In this document: positions 54,901-62,949 of the stretch, in pieces | Layout: each line of letters starts with the position of its first letter | How positions within the stretch are numbered: position 1 is the stretch's first letter | Source: Pararhizobium_B sp963838155 | GTDB taxonomy: Bacteria > Pseudomonadota > Alphaproteobacteria > Rhizobiales > Rhizobiaceae | NCBI GenBank assembly: GCA_963838155.1 | Contig: CAWIQE010000002.1 | Location: 1 to 64,000 of the forward strand | Length of the DNA stretch: 64,000 nucleotides | Direction: 5' to 3' | The notes under the pieces: model-generated | The model's input: the letters and a program-made list of their open reading frames with translations, nothing else | Told to the model about the DNA's origin: nothing | Databases searched by the model: none | Program-made: the position numbers and the translations under genes

Positions 54901-56181
54901 ATGCGGTTTGTTACCTTTCGGAGTTGCGTAATGGCGTTGCGTATCAATCCAAGACGGTCAGTCTTAATTCTCTTGCTCGCGGGTCTTTATTCGTCCGGAG
55001 CCTACGTAGGAGCGGCGTCGGCCCAAGGGCTCGGTGTCGCGGCGCTGGGAAAAGCGTGCAGTTCGGAATACCGGGCGTCGCCCGAATTCGATCCCTCCAA
55101 ATGTCCGCCCTTGACGACGTCGGTCATCCGGGACCAATCGACGAATATCGGCGAAGGCAGCGGCCTCAACTCCAACGGACGTAACGGCGGTCGCTCGGGC
55201 GGCGGCGGCGGCACAGGCGGTGGCGGCACTGGCGGTGGTGGCACCGGTGGTGGCGGCACTGGCGGTGGTGGCGGCACTGGCGGTGGTGGCACCGGTGGTG
55301 GCGGCACTGGCGGTGGCGGCCACGGTGGCGGCGGCCACGGCGGCGGCGGTCACGGTGGCGGCGGTCACGGTGGCGGCGGCCACGGTGGCGGCGGTCACGG
55401 CGGCGGCGGTCACGGCGGCGGCGGTCACGGTGGCGGCGGTCACGGTGGCGGCGGTCACGGCGGCGGCGGTCACGGCGGCGGCGGTCACGGCGGCGGCGGC
55501 CACGGCGGCGGCGGTCACGGTGGCGGCGGCCATGGTGGCGGCGGTCACGGTGGCGGCGGCCACGGTGGCGGCGGTCACGGTGGCGGCGGTCACGGTGGCG
55601 GCGGTCACGGTGGCGGCGGTCACGGTGGCGGCGGTCACGGTGGCGGCGGTCATGGTGGCGGCGGTCACGGTGGCGGCGGTCACGGCGGCGGCGGCCATGG
55701 TGGCGGCGGTCACGGTGGCGGCGGCCACGGTGGCGGCGGTCATGGTGGCGGCGGTCACGGTGGCGGCGGCCACGGTGGCGGCGGTCACGGCGGCGGCGGC
55801 GGTCATGATGGCGGCGGTCACGGTGGCGGCGGCGGTCACGGTGGCGGCGGTCACGGTGGCGGCGGTCATGATGGCGGCGGTCACGGTGGCGGCGGCGGTC
55901 ATGGTGGCGGCGGTCACGGTGGCAGCGGCCATGGTGGCGGCGGTCACGGTGGCGGCGGCCACGGTGGCGGCGGCGGTCACGGTGGCGGCGGTCACGGTGG
56001 CGGCGGCGTCACGGTGGCAGCGGGCACGGTGGCGGCGGTCACTCCGGTGGCGGCGGGCACGGCGGCGGCGGCCATGATGGCGGCGGTCACGGCGGCAGCC
56101 ATGGCAGCAACCACGGCAACAACTCCGGCAACGGCAGCAGCCATGGCGGATCTTCGGACAGCCGTGGACGCTAGGACTTAG
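54901..56181 (+). CDS. Secreted glycine/histidine pentapeptide-repeat protein, 3' end frameshifted
   Basis: A 426-residue product as read. A signal peptide (SVLILLLAGLYSSGAYVGAA, SA) and a short non-repeat domain with two cysteines (KACSSEYRA, DPSKCPP) lead into long runs of GGGGT and then GGGGH from about residue 100. The repeat comes from 15-bp units (GGTGGCGGCGGTCAC). At about 56007 a missing G shifts the frame, giving an Ala/Val/Thr tail. One frame over, the repeat continues and ends in HGNNSGNGSSHGGSS and DSRGR with a stop at 56174, which is the likely true end. It may bind metal or structure the envelope; function is unknown. Confidence 0.75.
   Translation: MRFVTFRSCVMALRINPRRSVLILLLAGLYSSGAYVGAASAQGLGVAALGKACSSEYRASPEFDPSKCPPLTTSVIRDQSTNIGEGSGLNSNGRNGGRSGGGGGTGGGGTGGGGTGGGGTGGGGGTGGGGTGGGGTGGGGHGGGGHGGGGHGGGGHGGGGHGGGGHGGGGHGGGGHGGGGHGGGGHGGGGHGGGGHGGGGHGGGGHGGGGHGGGGHGGGGHGGGGHGGGGHGGGGHGGGGHGGGGHGGGGHGGGGHGGGGHGGGGHGGGGHGGGGHGGGGHGGGGHGGGGHGGGGHGGGGGHDGGGHGGGGGHGGGGHGGGGHDGGGHGGGGGHGGGGHGGSGHGGGGHGGGGHGGGGGHGGGGHGGGGVTVAAGTVAAVTPVAAGTAAAAMMAAVTAAAMAATTATTPATAAAMADLRTAVDART
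55198..56008 (+). repeat. 15-bp tandem repeat coding for GGGGH/GGGGT
   Basis: More than 40 near-identical units GGTGGCGGCGGTCAC, with synonymous changes (CAC/CAT, GGC/GGT), and a few longer or shorter units that keep frame. It is coding, not CRISPR, because there are no unique spacers. The block is prone to slippage. Confidence 0.95.
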
Positions 56182-56220
56182 GGCAACAGCCCAGCGCAGG
56201 CGGGCGGCACGCCGCTCGCC

Positions 56221-56263
56221 TGCGCAAATCCGGCCAAAAAGCCGGATCCCACTTTCCTGAAAT
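56221..56263. repeat. Degenerate copy of composite-repeat module B
   Basis: ATCCGGC, loop CAAAAA, GCCGGAT (56228-56247), followed by CCCACTTTCCTGAAATT, resembles module B of the 18935 element. It may double as a weak terminator of the glycine-rich gene. Confidence 0.5.
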
Positions 56264-56270
56264 TCGGTCT

Positions 56271-56675
56271 TTAGTTTTCCCGGTCGACCTTTGCCGCGAT
56301 GACGTCGCGAAGGATGTCGCCGGAAACGACGGCCCGCGGCCCATCGGCCGGGGTCTCGCCCGGTTCCTCGTCGACGACCGTATAAAGCTTGTCGTCTCGG
56401 AAGGCGCTCGCCATGTCGGTGGTCTTACCGTCGCCCGGCGCCGCCGGTACGTCGCGGAAGTCGGCTTCCGCATCGGCGGCCACGAGCCTGGCATCCGCGG
56501 GGGAGTATGCCCGCACGACCGCTTCGCCCTGATAGGTCGCCATGTCCCAGCGCGGGTCGTTGGCGGCGGCAATCGGCACGAGCCGGTAGAGGGAAAGCGT
56601 CTGCGGCGGATCGGCGGGTATGGTCGAGCGCTTCGGATTGGGGTTCGTCATCGCTGCGTCCTCCGGTTCTGTCAT
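56271..56675 (-). CDS. Hypothetical protein
   Basis: A 134-residue soluble, acidic product without membrane segments. TLSLYRLVPIAAANDPRWDM and GEAVVRAYSPADARLVAADAEADF suggest a compact alpha/beta domain. No family is recognised. The ATG at 56675 has GAGAGG upstream; 56651 is possible. It is divergent from the alpha/beta hydrolase. Confidence 0.65.
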   Translation of the reverse strand: MTEPEDAAMTNPNPKRSTIPADPPQTLSLYRLVPIAAANDPRWDMATYQGEAVVRAYSPADARLVAADAEADFRDVPAAPGDGKTTDMASAFRDDKLYTVVDEEPGETPADGPRAVVSGDILRDVIAAKVDREN

Positions 56676-56831
56676 GGTTCCAACCTCTCCGCCGCCGAAT
56701 CGTTCCCTTTCCCGGCCGCGCGCTTGGCTGCGACATGTTGTCGGCGGAGGAACCAATGCCGCCGTCCCGCATTTTTCGAAGGCGGTGGCCCAGGCGGTCG
56801 CCGGGCTTTCTGCAAGACGCAGGTGGACATC

Positions 56832-57791
56832 ATGCTCGCGACCCCCGATCCGGTCTGGATATCCAGGACTGAGGGGCAAAACGTCGCGTTTCTTCCCGGC
56901 ATGGTGATGGCCCCGGAGTTCTGGCGCCACTATGCGCCGCCCTCACTCCGGTCGGGCCGAGTCTGCGCCTATCCCCTTCCCGCCCATTATCCCTGGAAGA
57001 CGGGCATGGCGAACGGCCTCCTCTCCGCGGAGGAAATCGTCGAGGCCTATGCGGCCGCGTTGCGGCGCGACTTCGCCGGCGAGAAAGTCACGCTGGTCGG
57101 CCACTCCACCGGGGGCTTCATGTCGCTGCTCCTGGCAGGGCGGCACGGCGAGCTCGTCGAGAGGATGATCCTGCTCGGGGCGTTCGGCTGCGGCCGGTTC
57201 GAAGGCGCGGGGCGTTTCGCCATGCGACTGGCCTCCTGGCCGCTGATGGGCCGGATGATCTTCACGACGCTCCTCGCCCGCTGGGTGTCGACGCCGGAGC
57301 GGTTCCGCCGGGGATCGCTGACCTGCGTGCACCGCGACACGGCCGAATGGTACACCGAGCCGGCCACCCTCGCCCAGGAGGAGGTCCGGCTGGCGCTCGG
57401 CAAATCCGATCTCAACGAGATCGCCGCCCTCGTCCGCTGGCTCTACGGCCAGTCCGTCATGGGGGAATTGCCCTCGATCCGGACGCCGACGCTGTTCATC
57501 GTCGGCTCGAGGGACTGCGTCGTCCCGCCCGTGCATCAGCTCAGTACGGCGAGGCGCATGCCGAACGCGGCCGTCGTGATTCTCCCCGACGTGGCCCATC
57601 TGCCGATGGTCGAGGCACCGGAAGCATTCGACCGCGCCGCCGCCATGTTCGGGGAAATGACCTTCGCCGCCGCGGCCGACAGAAGCATCCAGGCGCGGCT
57701 CAAACGGCTCGCGCGCCTGTCGGCCGGTCGGCGGAAGCGGGCCTCCCGGCCGCCCGGTCCGGCCGTCGGGCCGTTCACGACCGCCGGGTGA
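56832..57791 (+). CDS. Alpha/beta-fold hydrolase
   Basis: A 319-residue hydrolase. The nucleophile elbow is LVGHSTGGFMS, the acid is in GSRDCVVPP and the histidine is in DVAHLPMVE. A lid-like region (WPLMGRMIFTTLLARW) separates the core. The C-terminal tail of about 40 residues is basic and looks disordered. Substrate unknown. The ATG at 56832 is taken because the fold starts there. Confidence 0.82.
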   Translation: MLATPDPVWISRTEGQNVAFLPGMVMAPEFWRHYAPPSLRSGRVCAYPLPAHYPWKTGMANGLLSAEEIVEAYAAALRRDFAGEKVTLVGHSTGGFMSLLLAGRHGELVERMILLGAFGCGRFEGAGRFAMRLASWPLMGRMIFTTLLARWVSTPERFRRGSLTCVHRDTAEWYTEPATLAQEEVRLALGKSDLNEIAALVRWLYGQSVMGELPSIRTPTLFIVGSRDCVVPPVHQLSTARRMPNAAVVILPDVAHLPMVEAPEAFDRAAAMFGEMTFAAAADRSIQARLKRLARLSAGRRKRASRPPGPAVGPFTTAG

Positions 57792-57944
57792 GCGTGGCCG
57801 AAGCGGCGCCCGTCGCCATTTCCCGTGCAGTGAAGCAACGATCGAGGCGGATTCTCTCGGCCGGCGGGCGAAGGCGCTGGACGGGGGCGCAGCCGATGCT
57901 TATCTCTTTTGCGTCGGTTTCGTTTGAGGACAAGGAGACCTGTC

Positions 57945-58505
57945 ATGACGGACGCTCCCCTGACCCGCTTCTCGCATGAACTGCGCCCGTCCTCCGGCTG
58001 GCTCATATTCCTCGGTATCGTCCTGATCGTCGGTGGGGGCTTCCTCCTCATCGCGCCGCTTCTGGGTGGGCTCGTGGTGACGACGTGGGTCGCCGCCATC
58101 TTCATCGTCGGTGGCGTGTTCCAGCTCATTCACGCCTTCAGCGCCCGTGGCTGGAAGTCTTGGCTATGGCAAAGCCTGAGCGGGCTGGTCTACCTGGTCG
58201 GCGGCCTCCTCGCCTTCTTCAATCCGCTCGCTGGCGCGGTTGCGCTGACGCTCGTCCTGGCTGCCACGTTCATCGTCGACGGCATCGTGCGCATTGCGCT
58301 TGCGCTGGGCTCCCGGCCGCTCGACCACTGGGGCTTCGTGCTCGCCGGCGGCATCGTATCGCTGGTCGTGGGCCTCTATGTCGCCTTCATGATCGGCTCC
58401 GGCCCGGAGTCGCTGATCGTTCTCGGCATCTTCGCCGGCGTTTCATTCCTTTTCGAAGGCGTGGCCTTCCTTCTGTTGGGTCTCGGAGCACGATCGGCGC
58501 ATTAA
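57945..58505 (+). CDS. HdeD family membrane protein (DUF308)
   Basis: A 186-residue membrane protein with six helices in three pairs, the repeated DUF308 pattern (GWLIFLGIVLIVGGGFLLIA..., LIHAFSARGWKSWLWQSLSG). HdeD proteins support acid-stress survival in enteric bacteria; the function here is only inferred. AAGGAG precedes the ATG at 57945. Confidence 0.9.
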   Translation: MTDAPLTRFSHELRPSSGWLIFLGIVLIVGGGFLLIAPLLGGLVVTTWVAAIFIVGGVFQLIHAFSARGWKSWLWQSLSGLVYLVGGLLAFFNPLAGAVALTLVLAATFIVDGIVRIALALGSRPLDHWGFVLAGGIVSLVVGLYVAFMIGSGPESLIVLGIFAGVSFLFEGVAFLLLGLGARSAH

Positions 58506-58527
58506 GGCTCCGACCGGTCCTCCCCGG

Positions 58528-58551
58528 GATCTCCCCCTCGAGGGGGAGATC
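58528..58551. repeat. 24-bp perfect palindrome between convergent genes
   Basis: The arms are GATCTCCCCCTC and GAGGGGGAGATC. It can form a hairpin on either strand and sits between the ends of the HdeD and PfpI genes. This is a typical rhizobial intergenic palindrome, possibly a shared terminator. Confidence 0.8.
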
Positions 58552-58576
58552 GACTTGGGTGCGGCAGGCATGCCGC

Positions 58577-59137
58577 TCAGGCGGCGCGCCTCTCGTGGCG
58601 GCCTTCCTCGATTTCCTCGATGATCTTGCCGACGAAGGCGTCGAGATCCTTGGGGGAACGGGATGTCACGATCCCCTCGTCGACGACGACTTCCTCGTCG
58701 ACCCATTCGGCGCCCGCGTTCTTCACGTCGGTCCGGATGGAGGGATAGGACGTGGCGCGGCGCCCGCGCAGTGCGTCTGCCTCGACCAGGAGCCACGGTC
58801 CGTGGCAGATGGCCGCGACGGGCTTGCCGGACTCGACGAAGCGCTTGACGAAGGCGACCGCGTCGCCGTTTACGCGCAGGAGGTCCGGGTTGATCTGGCC
58901 GCCGGGGATGACGATCGCGTCGTAGTCGCCGGCGTCGGCGCCGGCGACCTTGCGGTCCACCGGGACGCTGTCGCCCCAATCCGTCTTGTCCCAGCTCCTG
59001 ATCTCGCCCTCGTCGAGGGAAACGATCTCGACCGTGGCTCCGGCCGCTCTCAGCTTGTCGAGCGGCACGCGCAGTTCGGAGCGCTCGTAACCGTCGGTGG
59101 CGAGCAGGGCAATTCGTGCGTCCTTTATGGTCGGCAT
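58577..59137 (-). CDS. DJ-1/PfpI family protein (protease/deglycase-like)
   Basis: A 186-residue protein of the PfpI subfamily. The nucleophile cysteine is in AAICHGPWLL and the glutamate in LLATDGYERSEL. Members are stress-linked and claimed as proteases or deglycases. AAAAGGAG precedes the ATG at 59137. Confidence 0.93.
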   Translation of the reverse strand: MPTIKDARIALLATDGYERSELRVPLDKLRAAGATVEIVSLDEGEIRSWDKTDWGDSVPVDRKVAGADAGDYDAIVIPGGQINPDLLRVNGDAVAFVKRFVESGKPVAAICHGPWLLVEADALRGRRATSYPSIRTDVKNAGAEWVDEEVVVDEGIVTSRSPKDLDAFVGKIIEEIEEGRHERRAA

Positions 59138-59249
59138 GGTGGTCACTCCTTTTGGGTTGGTGTTCCTGCGCCGGAACGACAACCGGCGGACGCCCGTTCC
59201 AACCCTTTCGGCAAAACCACGAAATCGCCTTTTTCCCACCTGCCGTACG

Positions 59250-60218
59250 TCAGGACCGCGGTTCGGTCGTAGCGATGCCCGTATCCCGCAGCGCGTCGTG
59301 ATCCTCGCGCGACTGCGTCTCGATGAAGACCCGGCCGATGCCCGGGAAACGTTCGCGGATGTTGCGCTCGAGGCGGCTCACCGTCGCCTCGATTTCGGCA
59401 AGGGTCGCGTCGTCCCGGAAATCCAGGCTGATGGTCACCAGGAGGTCGTATGGCCCGAAATGCACCGTCCTCAATTCGTTGATGCCGGTGACGGGCTCTT
59501 CGTCCAGGGCGATGCGGCGGATGGCCTCGACCGTCGGTCCCGTTGCCGCCTCGCCCGTCAGCAGTCCCTTCGTCTCGTAGGCCAGGCCGGTCGCCACGAC
59601 CGCGAGGATCACCGCGATGACGAGCGACGCCGCCGCGTCGGCCCACGGGACGTGCAGGAACTGAACCGCGAGCAGGCCGCCGAGCGCCGCGACGAGGCCG
59701 AGCAGCGCCGCCGTGTCCTCGAAGAGGACGGTGAAGACCGTCGGATCCTTGGAGCGCCGGATGGCGAGGATCATCCCCTCGTCCCCGCGGCTGCGATTGA
59801 ATTCCCGATAGCCGACCAGCCACGACGCCCCCTCGAAAAGGAAGGCGGCGGCGATCACGACGTAGTTCGCCGTGAAGCTCTCGATGGGCTCCGGGTTCAT
59901 CAGCTTGCTCACGCCCTCGTAGAAGGACACGCCCGCGCCGAGACCGAAAATGAGCATGGCGACGACGAAGCTCCAGAAATAGATCTCCATGCCGTAGCCG
60001 AAGGGATGGGCGGGGTCGGCGGGCTTCGCCGACCGGCTGAGGCCGAGCAGGACCAGGCCCTGGTTGCCCGTGTCGACGACCGAGTGGATCGCCTCCGACA
60101 GCATCGCCGACGATCCCGTGTAGAGGGCCGCCCCGAACTTGGTGACGGCGATGAGGAGATTGCCCGCCAGGGCCGCATAGGCGACCTTGGCCGAACCGCT
60201 GGTGTTGCTGCGCGTCAT
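59250..60218 (-). CDS. Cation diffusion facilitator transporter
   Basis: A 322-residue CDF exporter of divalent metals. It has six membrane helices with the family metal-site pattern in the second (SEAIHSVVDTGNQG) and a later one (VPWADAAASLVIAVIL), and a C-terminal cytoplasmic domain with INELRTVHFGPYDLLV. The metal cannot be told from sequence. The ATG at 60218 starts a short polar leader. Confidence 0.92.
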   Translation of the reverse strand: MTRSNTSGSAKVAYAALAGNLLIAVTKFGAALYTGSSAMLSEAIHSVVDTGNQGLVLLGLSRSAKPADPAHPFGYGMEIYFWSFVVAMLIFGLGAGVSFYEGVSKLMNPEPIESFTANYVVIAAAFLFEGASWLVGYREFNRSRGDEGMILAIRRSKDPTVFTVLFEDTAALLGLVAALGGLLAVQFLHVPWADAAASLVIAVILAVVATGLAYETKGLLTGEAATGPTVEAIRRIALDEEPVTGINELRTVHFGPYDLLVTISLDFRDDATLAEIEATVSRLERNIRERFPGIGRVFIETQSREDHDALRDTGIATTEPRS

Positions 60219-60361
60219 CTTTGCCTGATCGTCCCTCGCTGTGGTTCCCCGCCGGCCCTGCGGCCGGACCTGTTGCGGCGCACGGCAAGGGCGGGTATCC
60301 CTGACGCCGACAAGACCAGTTGAATGGCCAATGCGCAAGGTGAGAGGGGGTTCCCGACGCC

Positions 60362-61267
60362 ATGTCCGATAGTTCCGGGAGGCTGACGGCCTTCGGCGAG
60401 TGCATGATAGAGTTCTCGCGAACCGCCGACGGCGACGGGTGGGTCCGGCGTTTCGCCGGCGACACGCTGAACACCGCCTGGTATTTCCGCCGGCTTTCGC
60501 CGCCCGGCTGGGAGACCTTCTATTTCACGACCGTCGGCGACGATGCGCCGTCGCGCGACCTCGTCCGGTTCATCGGCGAGAGCGGGATCGGCACGGACTA
60601 TGTCCGCGCCGTTCCCAACGCGTCGCCGGGGCTCTACCTCATCGAGCTGGAAGGCGTGGAACGCCACTTCTCCTACTGGCGCGACCAGTCGGCCGCCAAG
60701 CGTCTCGCCGACGATCCCGACCATCTCGCCACGGCCATGGGCGACAGCGACATCGTCTATTTCTCGGGCGTCACGCTCGCCATCCTCGCCCCCGCCGATC
60801 GCGCCCGGTTCGTCTCCGCCCTCGCCGAGGCGCGCCGCCGGGGCCGCACCGTGGTGTTCGATCCGAACATCCGGCCGCGGTTGTGGCCCTCCATCGCCGA
60901 GATGGGCCGCGCGATCTCCGAGGCGGCGGCGACGGCCTCCCTCGTGCTCCCGACCTTTCCCGACGAGCAGGTCGTGTTCGGCGATGCGGATCTCGCGGCC
61001 TGCGCCGAGCGCTACCGCGGGCTGGGGGCCGAACTCGTGGTCGTCAAGAACGGCGAGCACGCCTGTCTCGGCGTGTCCGAAACGGAAACGGCGAGCGTCG
61101 AGGCGCGGACGGTGGCGAACCCGGTCGACACGACGGGCGCGGGCAATTCCTTCAACGGCGCCTTTCTCGCCGCACGGCTTGCCGGCGCCGGGCTCGGCGA
61201 GGCGATCGCCGCCGCCCACGAGACGGCGGCCCGCACCATTTGCGGCAGGGGGGCACTCGTGGCCTGA
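60362..61267 (+). CDS. kdgK: PfkB-family sugar kinase, 2-keto-3-deoxygluconate kinase-like
   Basis: A 301-residue ribokinase-fold kinase. The N-terminal GECMIEFSR and a C-terminal DTTGAGNSFNGAFLA fit KDG kinases, which phosphorylate 2-keto-3-deoxygluconate. In that motif PfkB enzymes have GAGD, with the aspartate as catalytic base; here it is GAGN (near residue 260). The enzyme may be slow, act differently, or be inactive. It is not next to the hexuronate cluster. Confidence 0.8.
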   Translation: MSDSSGRLTAFGECMIEFSRTADGDGWVRRFAGDTLNTAWYFRRLSPPGWETFYFTTVGDDAPSRDLVRFIGESGIGTDYVRAVPNASPGLYLIELEGVERHFSYWRDQSAAKRLADDPDHLATAMGDSDIVYFSGVTLAILAPADRARFVSALAEARRRGRTVVFDPNIRPRLWPSIAEMGRAISEAAATASLVLPTFPDEQVVFGDADLAACAERYRGLGAELVVVKNGEHACLGVSETETASVEARTVANPVDTTGAGNSFNGAFLAARLAGAGLGEAIAAAHETAARTICGRGALVA

Positions 61268-61372
61268 TCGCCGGGCGCGACCCGCGGCGCGCGACCGGCG
61301 TCCCTGCCCCATGAACCTTACCTTCGCCGTTGCGTTGAGACCCGGCGGATGCCGCCGGCAGGAGAGCGAGAC

Positions 61373-62494
61373 ATGAGCGACAGCGAAACGGAAGCCGCAT
61401 CGGTCGGCCTTGCACGGAAGACGGTGCTCGTCGCGGCCATCGTCTGCGCCTTCCTGCTCGGAGCGGTAATCCTGTGGGTCGCCTCCACCGCCGTCGCGGC
61501 CTTCGCCGTCGGCATCGTGCTCGCGGTCGTCCTCGACGCCGGCACGCGAGGCCTGCGCCGCGTCCTCCCGTGGCGCCGTCACGTCTGCCTCCTGCTCGTC
61601 ATGCTGCTCGGGACGCTGGCGTTCGCGGCCATTGCCTGGTGGAGCGGCAGCACGCTGGTCAATCAGTTCAACGAGCTGCTCTCGGCCATCAGGACATCGG
61701 TCGACCGCGCCCAGTCGATGATGCAGGATTCGAAGTTCTTCCCCAATCACGAGGGCCTGCGGGCGATCCTGCCGGACCCGAAGGCGTTGCTCGGAGGAGC
61801 CACGAGCTTCGTGCCGCGCGCCTTCAGCGCCATGTCGATACTGGTGGCGATCGTGTTCATCGCTCCGTTCCTCGCCTGGGAACCCGAGGCCTACAAGGCC
61901 ATCGTCCTCAGCCTCATCCCGAAGGCCCGGCGCGCGCGCGTCGACGAGGTGCTCGACGGCGCCGCCCTCAGCATGCGGCACTGGCTTTTCGGCCAGAGCA
62001 TCAGCATGGCCGTCATCTTCCTGTTCAGCCTCGTCGTGCTGCTGGCAATGGGCATGCCCTACGCCATCCTGCTTTCGGTCATGTCGGGCCTGCTCACCTT
62101 CATCCCGACGCTCGGTCCCTTCGTGTCCGGCATCGTGATCATGCTCGCCGGCCTGTCGCAGAGCCCGACGCTGGCGCTTTACGGCCTGCTGGCCTATCTC
62201 GGCATCCAGTTCCTGGAATCGAACCTCATCACGCCGGTCGTGCAGGAGCGCACCATCAAGCTGCCGCCGGCGGCGACCCTGGCGGTGCAGCTCGTCGCGG
62301 GCCTGCTTTTCGGGCTTCTCGGTCTCGCCTTCATCGTGCCCCTGGCCGCCGCCGCGAGCTACATCGTGCACGAACTCTACGTCAACGACTGCCTCGGCGG
62401 CAGCTGGTCGGCCCCCGGGGAGACAGACCGCGGCTGGATGGAGAAGCTGATCGATCGCTGGCTTTCCCGGAAGGGGAAGGATGCCGCCGGCTAG
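61373..62494 (+). CDS. AI-2E family transporter (PerM-like)
   Basis: A 373-residue membrane protein with about eight helices. The family motif region SGLLTFIPTLGPFVSGIVI and QFLESNLITPVVQ is present. The family has mixed roles; some members export autoinducer-2, others are ion-linked. AGGAG precedes the ATG at 61373. Confidence 0.9.
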   Translation: MSDSETEAASVGLARKTVLVAAIVCAFLLGAVILWVASTAVAAFAVGIVLAVVLDAGTRGLRRVLPWRRHVCLLLVMLLGTLAFAAIAWWSGSTLVNQFNELLSAIRTSVDRAQSMMQDSKFFPNHEGLRAILPDPKALLGGATSFVPRAFSAMSILVAIVFIAPFLAWEPEAYKAIVLSLIPKARRARVDEVLDGAALSMRHWLFGQSISMAVIFLFSLVVLLAMGMPYAILLSVMSGLLTFIPTLGPFVSGIVIMLAGLSQSPTLALYGLLAYLGIQFLESNLITPVVQERTIKLPPAATLAVQLVAGLLFGLLGLAFIVPLAAAASYIVHELYVNDCLGGSWSAPGETDRGWMEKLIDRWLSRKGKDAAG

Positions 62495-62511
62495 AACGCC
62501 GGCGCCGCGCC

Positions 62512-62853
62512 TCAGCCCTCCCCGATTTCCTGCTGCAGCGCCGCGATATGCGGGCCGGCCGCCGAATGGGCGGCGCGCTCGATCGCACGGAAGCGGCTGA
62601 CGACCGCGAGGCCGGCCGGCGTCAGCTCGGTCCCGCCGCCGTTGCGGCCGCCGGGCTGGGGCGAAACGAGCGGCTTGCCGAAGAGCCGGTTCATCTCCTC
62701 GACCAGGTCCCATGCATGCTTGTAGGACATCTTCATGTTGCGGGCGGCGGCCGAAATCGACCCGAATGCCGCGATGTGCTCGAGCAGCTCGATCTTGCCC
62801 GGCCCGATCCGGCCCTCGGGATCGAGATTGATCCTCAGACTGAGTGACGGCAT
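62512..62853 (-). CDS. modE: ModE-like winged-helix regulator, DNA-binding domain only
   Basis: A 113-residue single-domain regulator resembling the ModE N terminus: PGKIELLEHIAAFGSISAAARNM, then SYKHAWDLVEEMN. It lacks the C-terminal molybdate-binding Mop domains of E. coli ModE. It lies 96 bp beyond the modC stop on the same strand. A candidate Mo-box is in that gap. Confidence 0.85.
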   Translation of the reverse strand: MPSLSLRINLDPEGRIGPGKIELLEHIAAFGSISAAARNMKMSYKHAWDLVEEMNRLFGKPLVSPQPGGRNGGGTELTPAGLAVVSRFRAIERAAHSAAGPHIAALQQEIGEG

Positions 62854-62903
62854 GGCATGACCTCCGCAAGCGGGGCGCCGTCGCTGGGGGCGTCCCGGAA
62901 GAG

Positions 62904-62928
62904 CGTTATATTCATCGGATCATAACCG
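62904..62928. promoter_or_regulatory. Candidate Mo-box before modE
   Basis: CGTTATA (62904-62910) and ATAACCG (62922-62928) form an imperfect inverted repeat. This resembles ModE sites with CGTTATAT and ATATAACG arms. It lies between the modC stop and the modE start. Confidence 0.45.
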
Positions 62929-62949
62929 CCGCGCCACGATACCGCCACC

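Noticed and set aside
55198..56008. CRISPR-like appearance of the 15-bp array
   Set aside because: There are no spacers; the units are contiguous, in frame and code for GGGGH.
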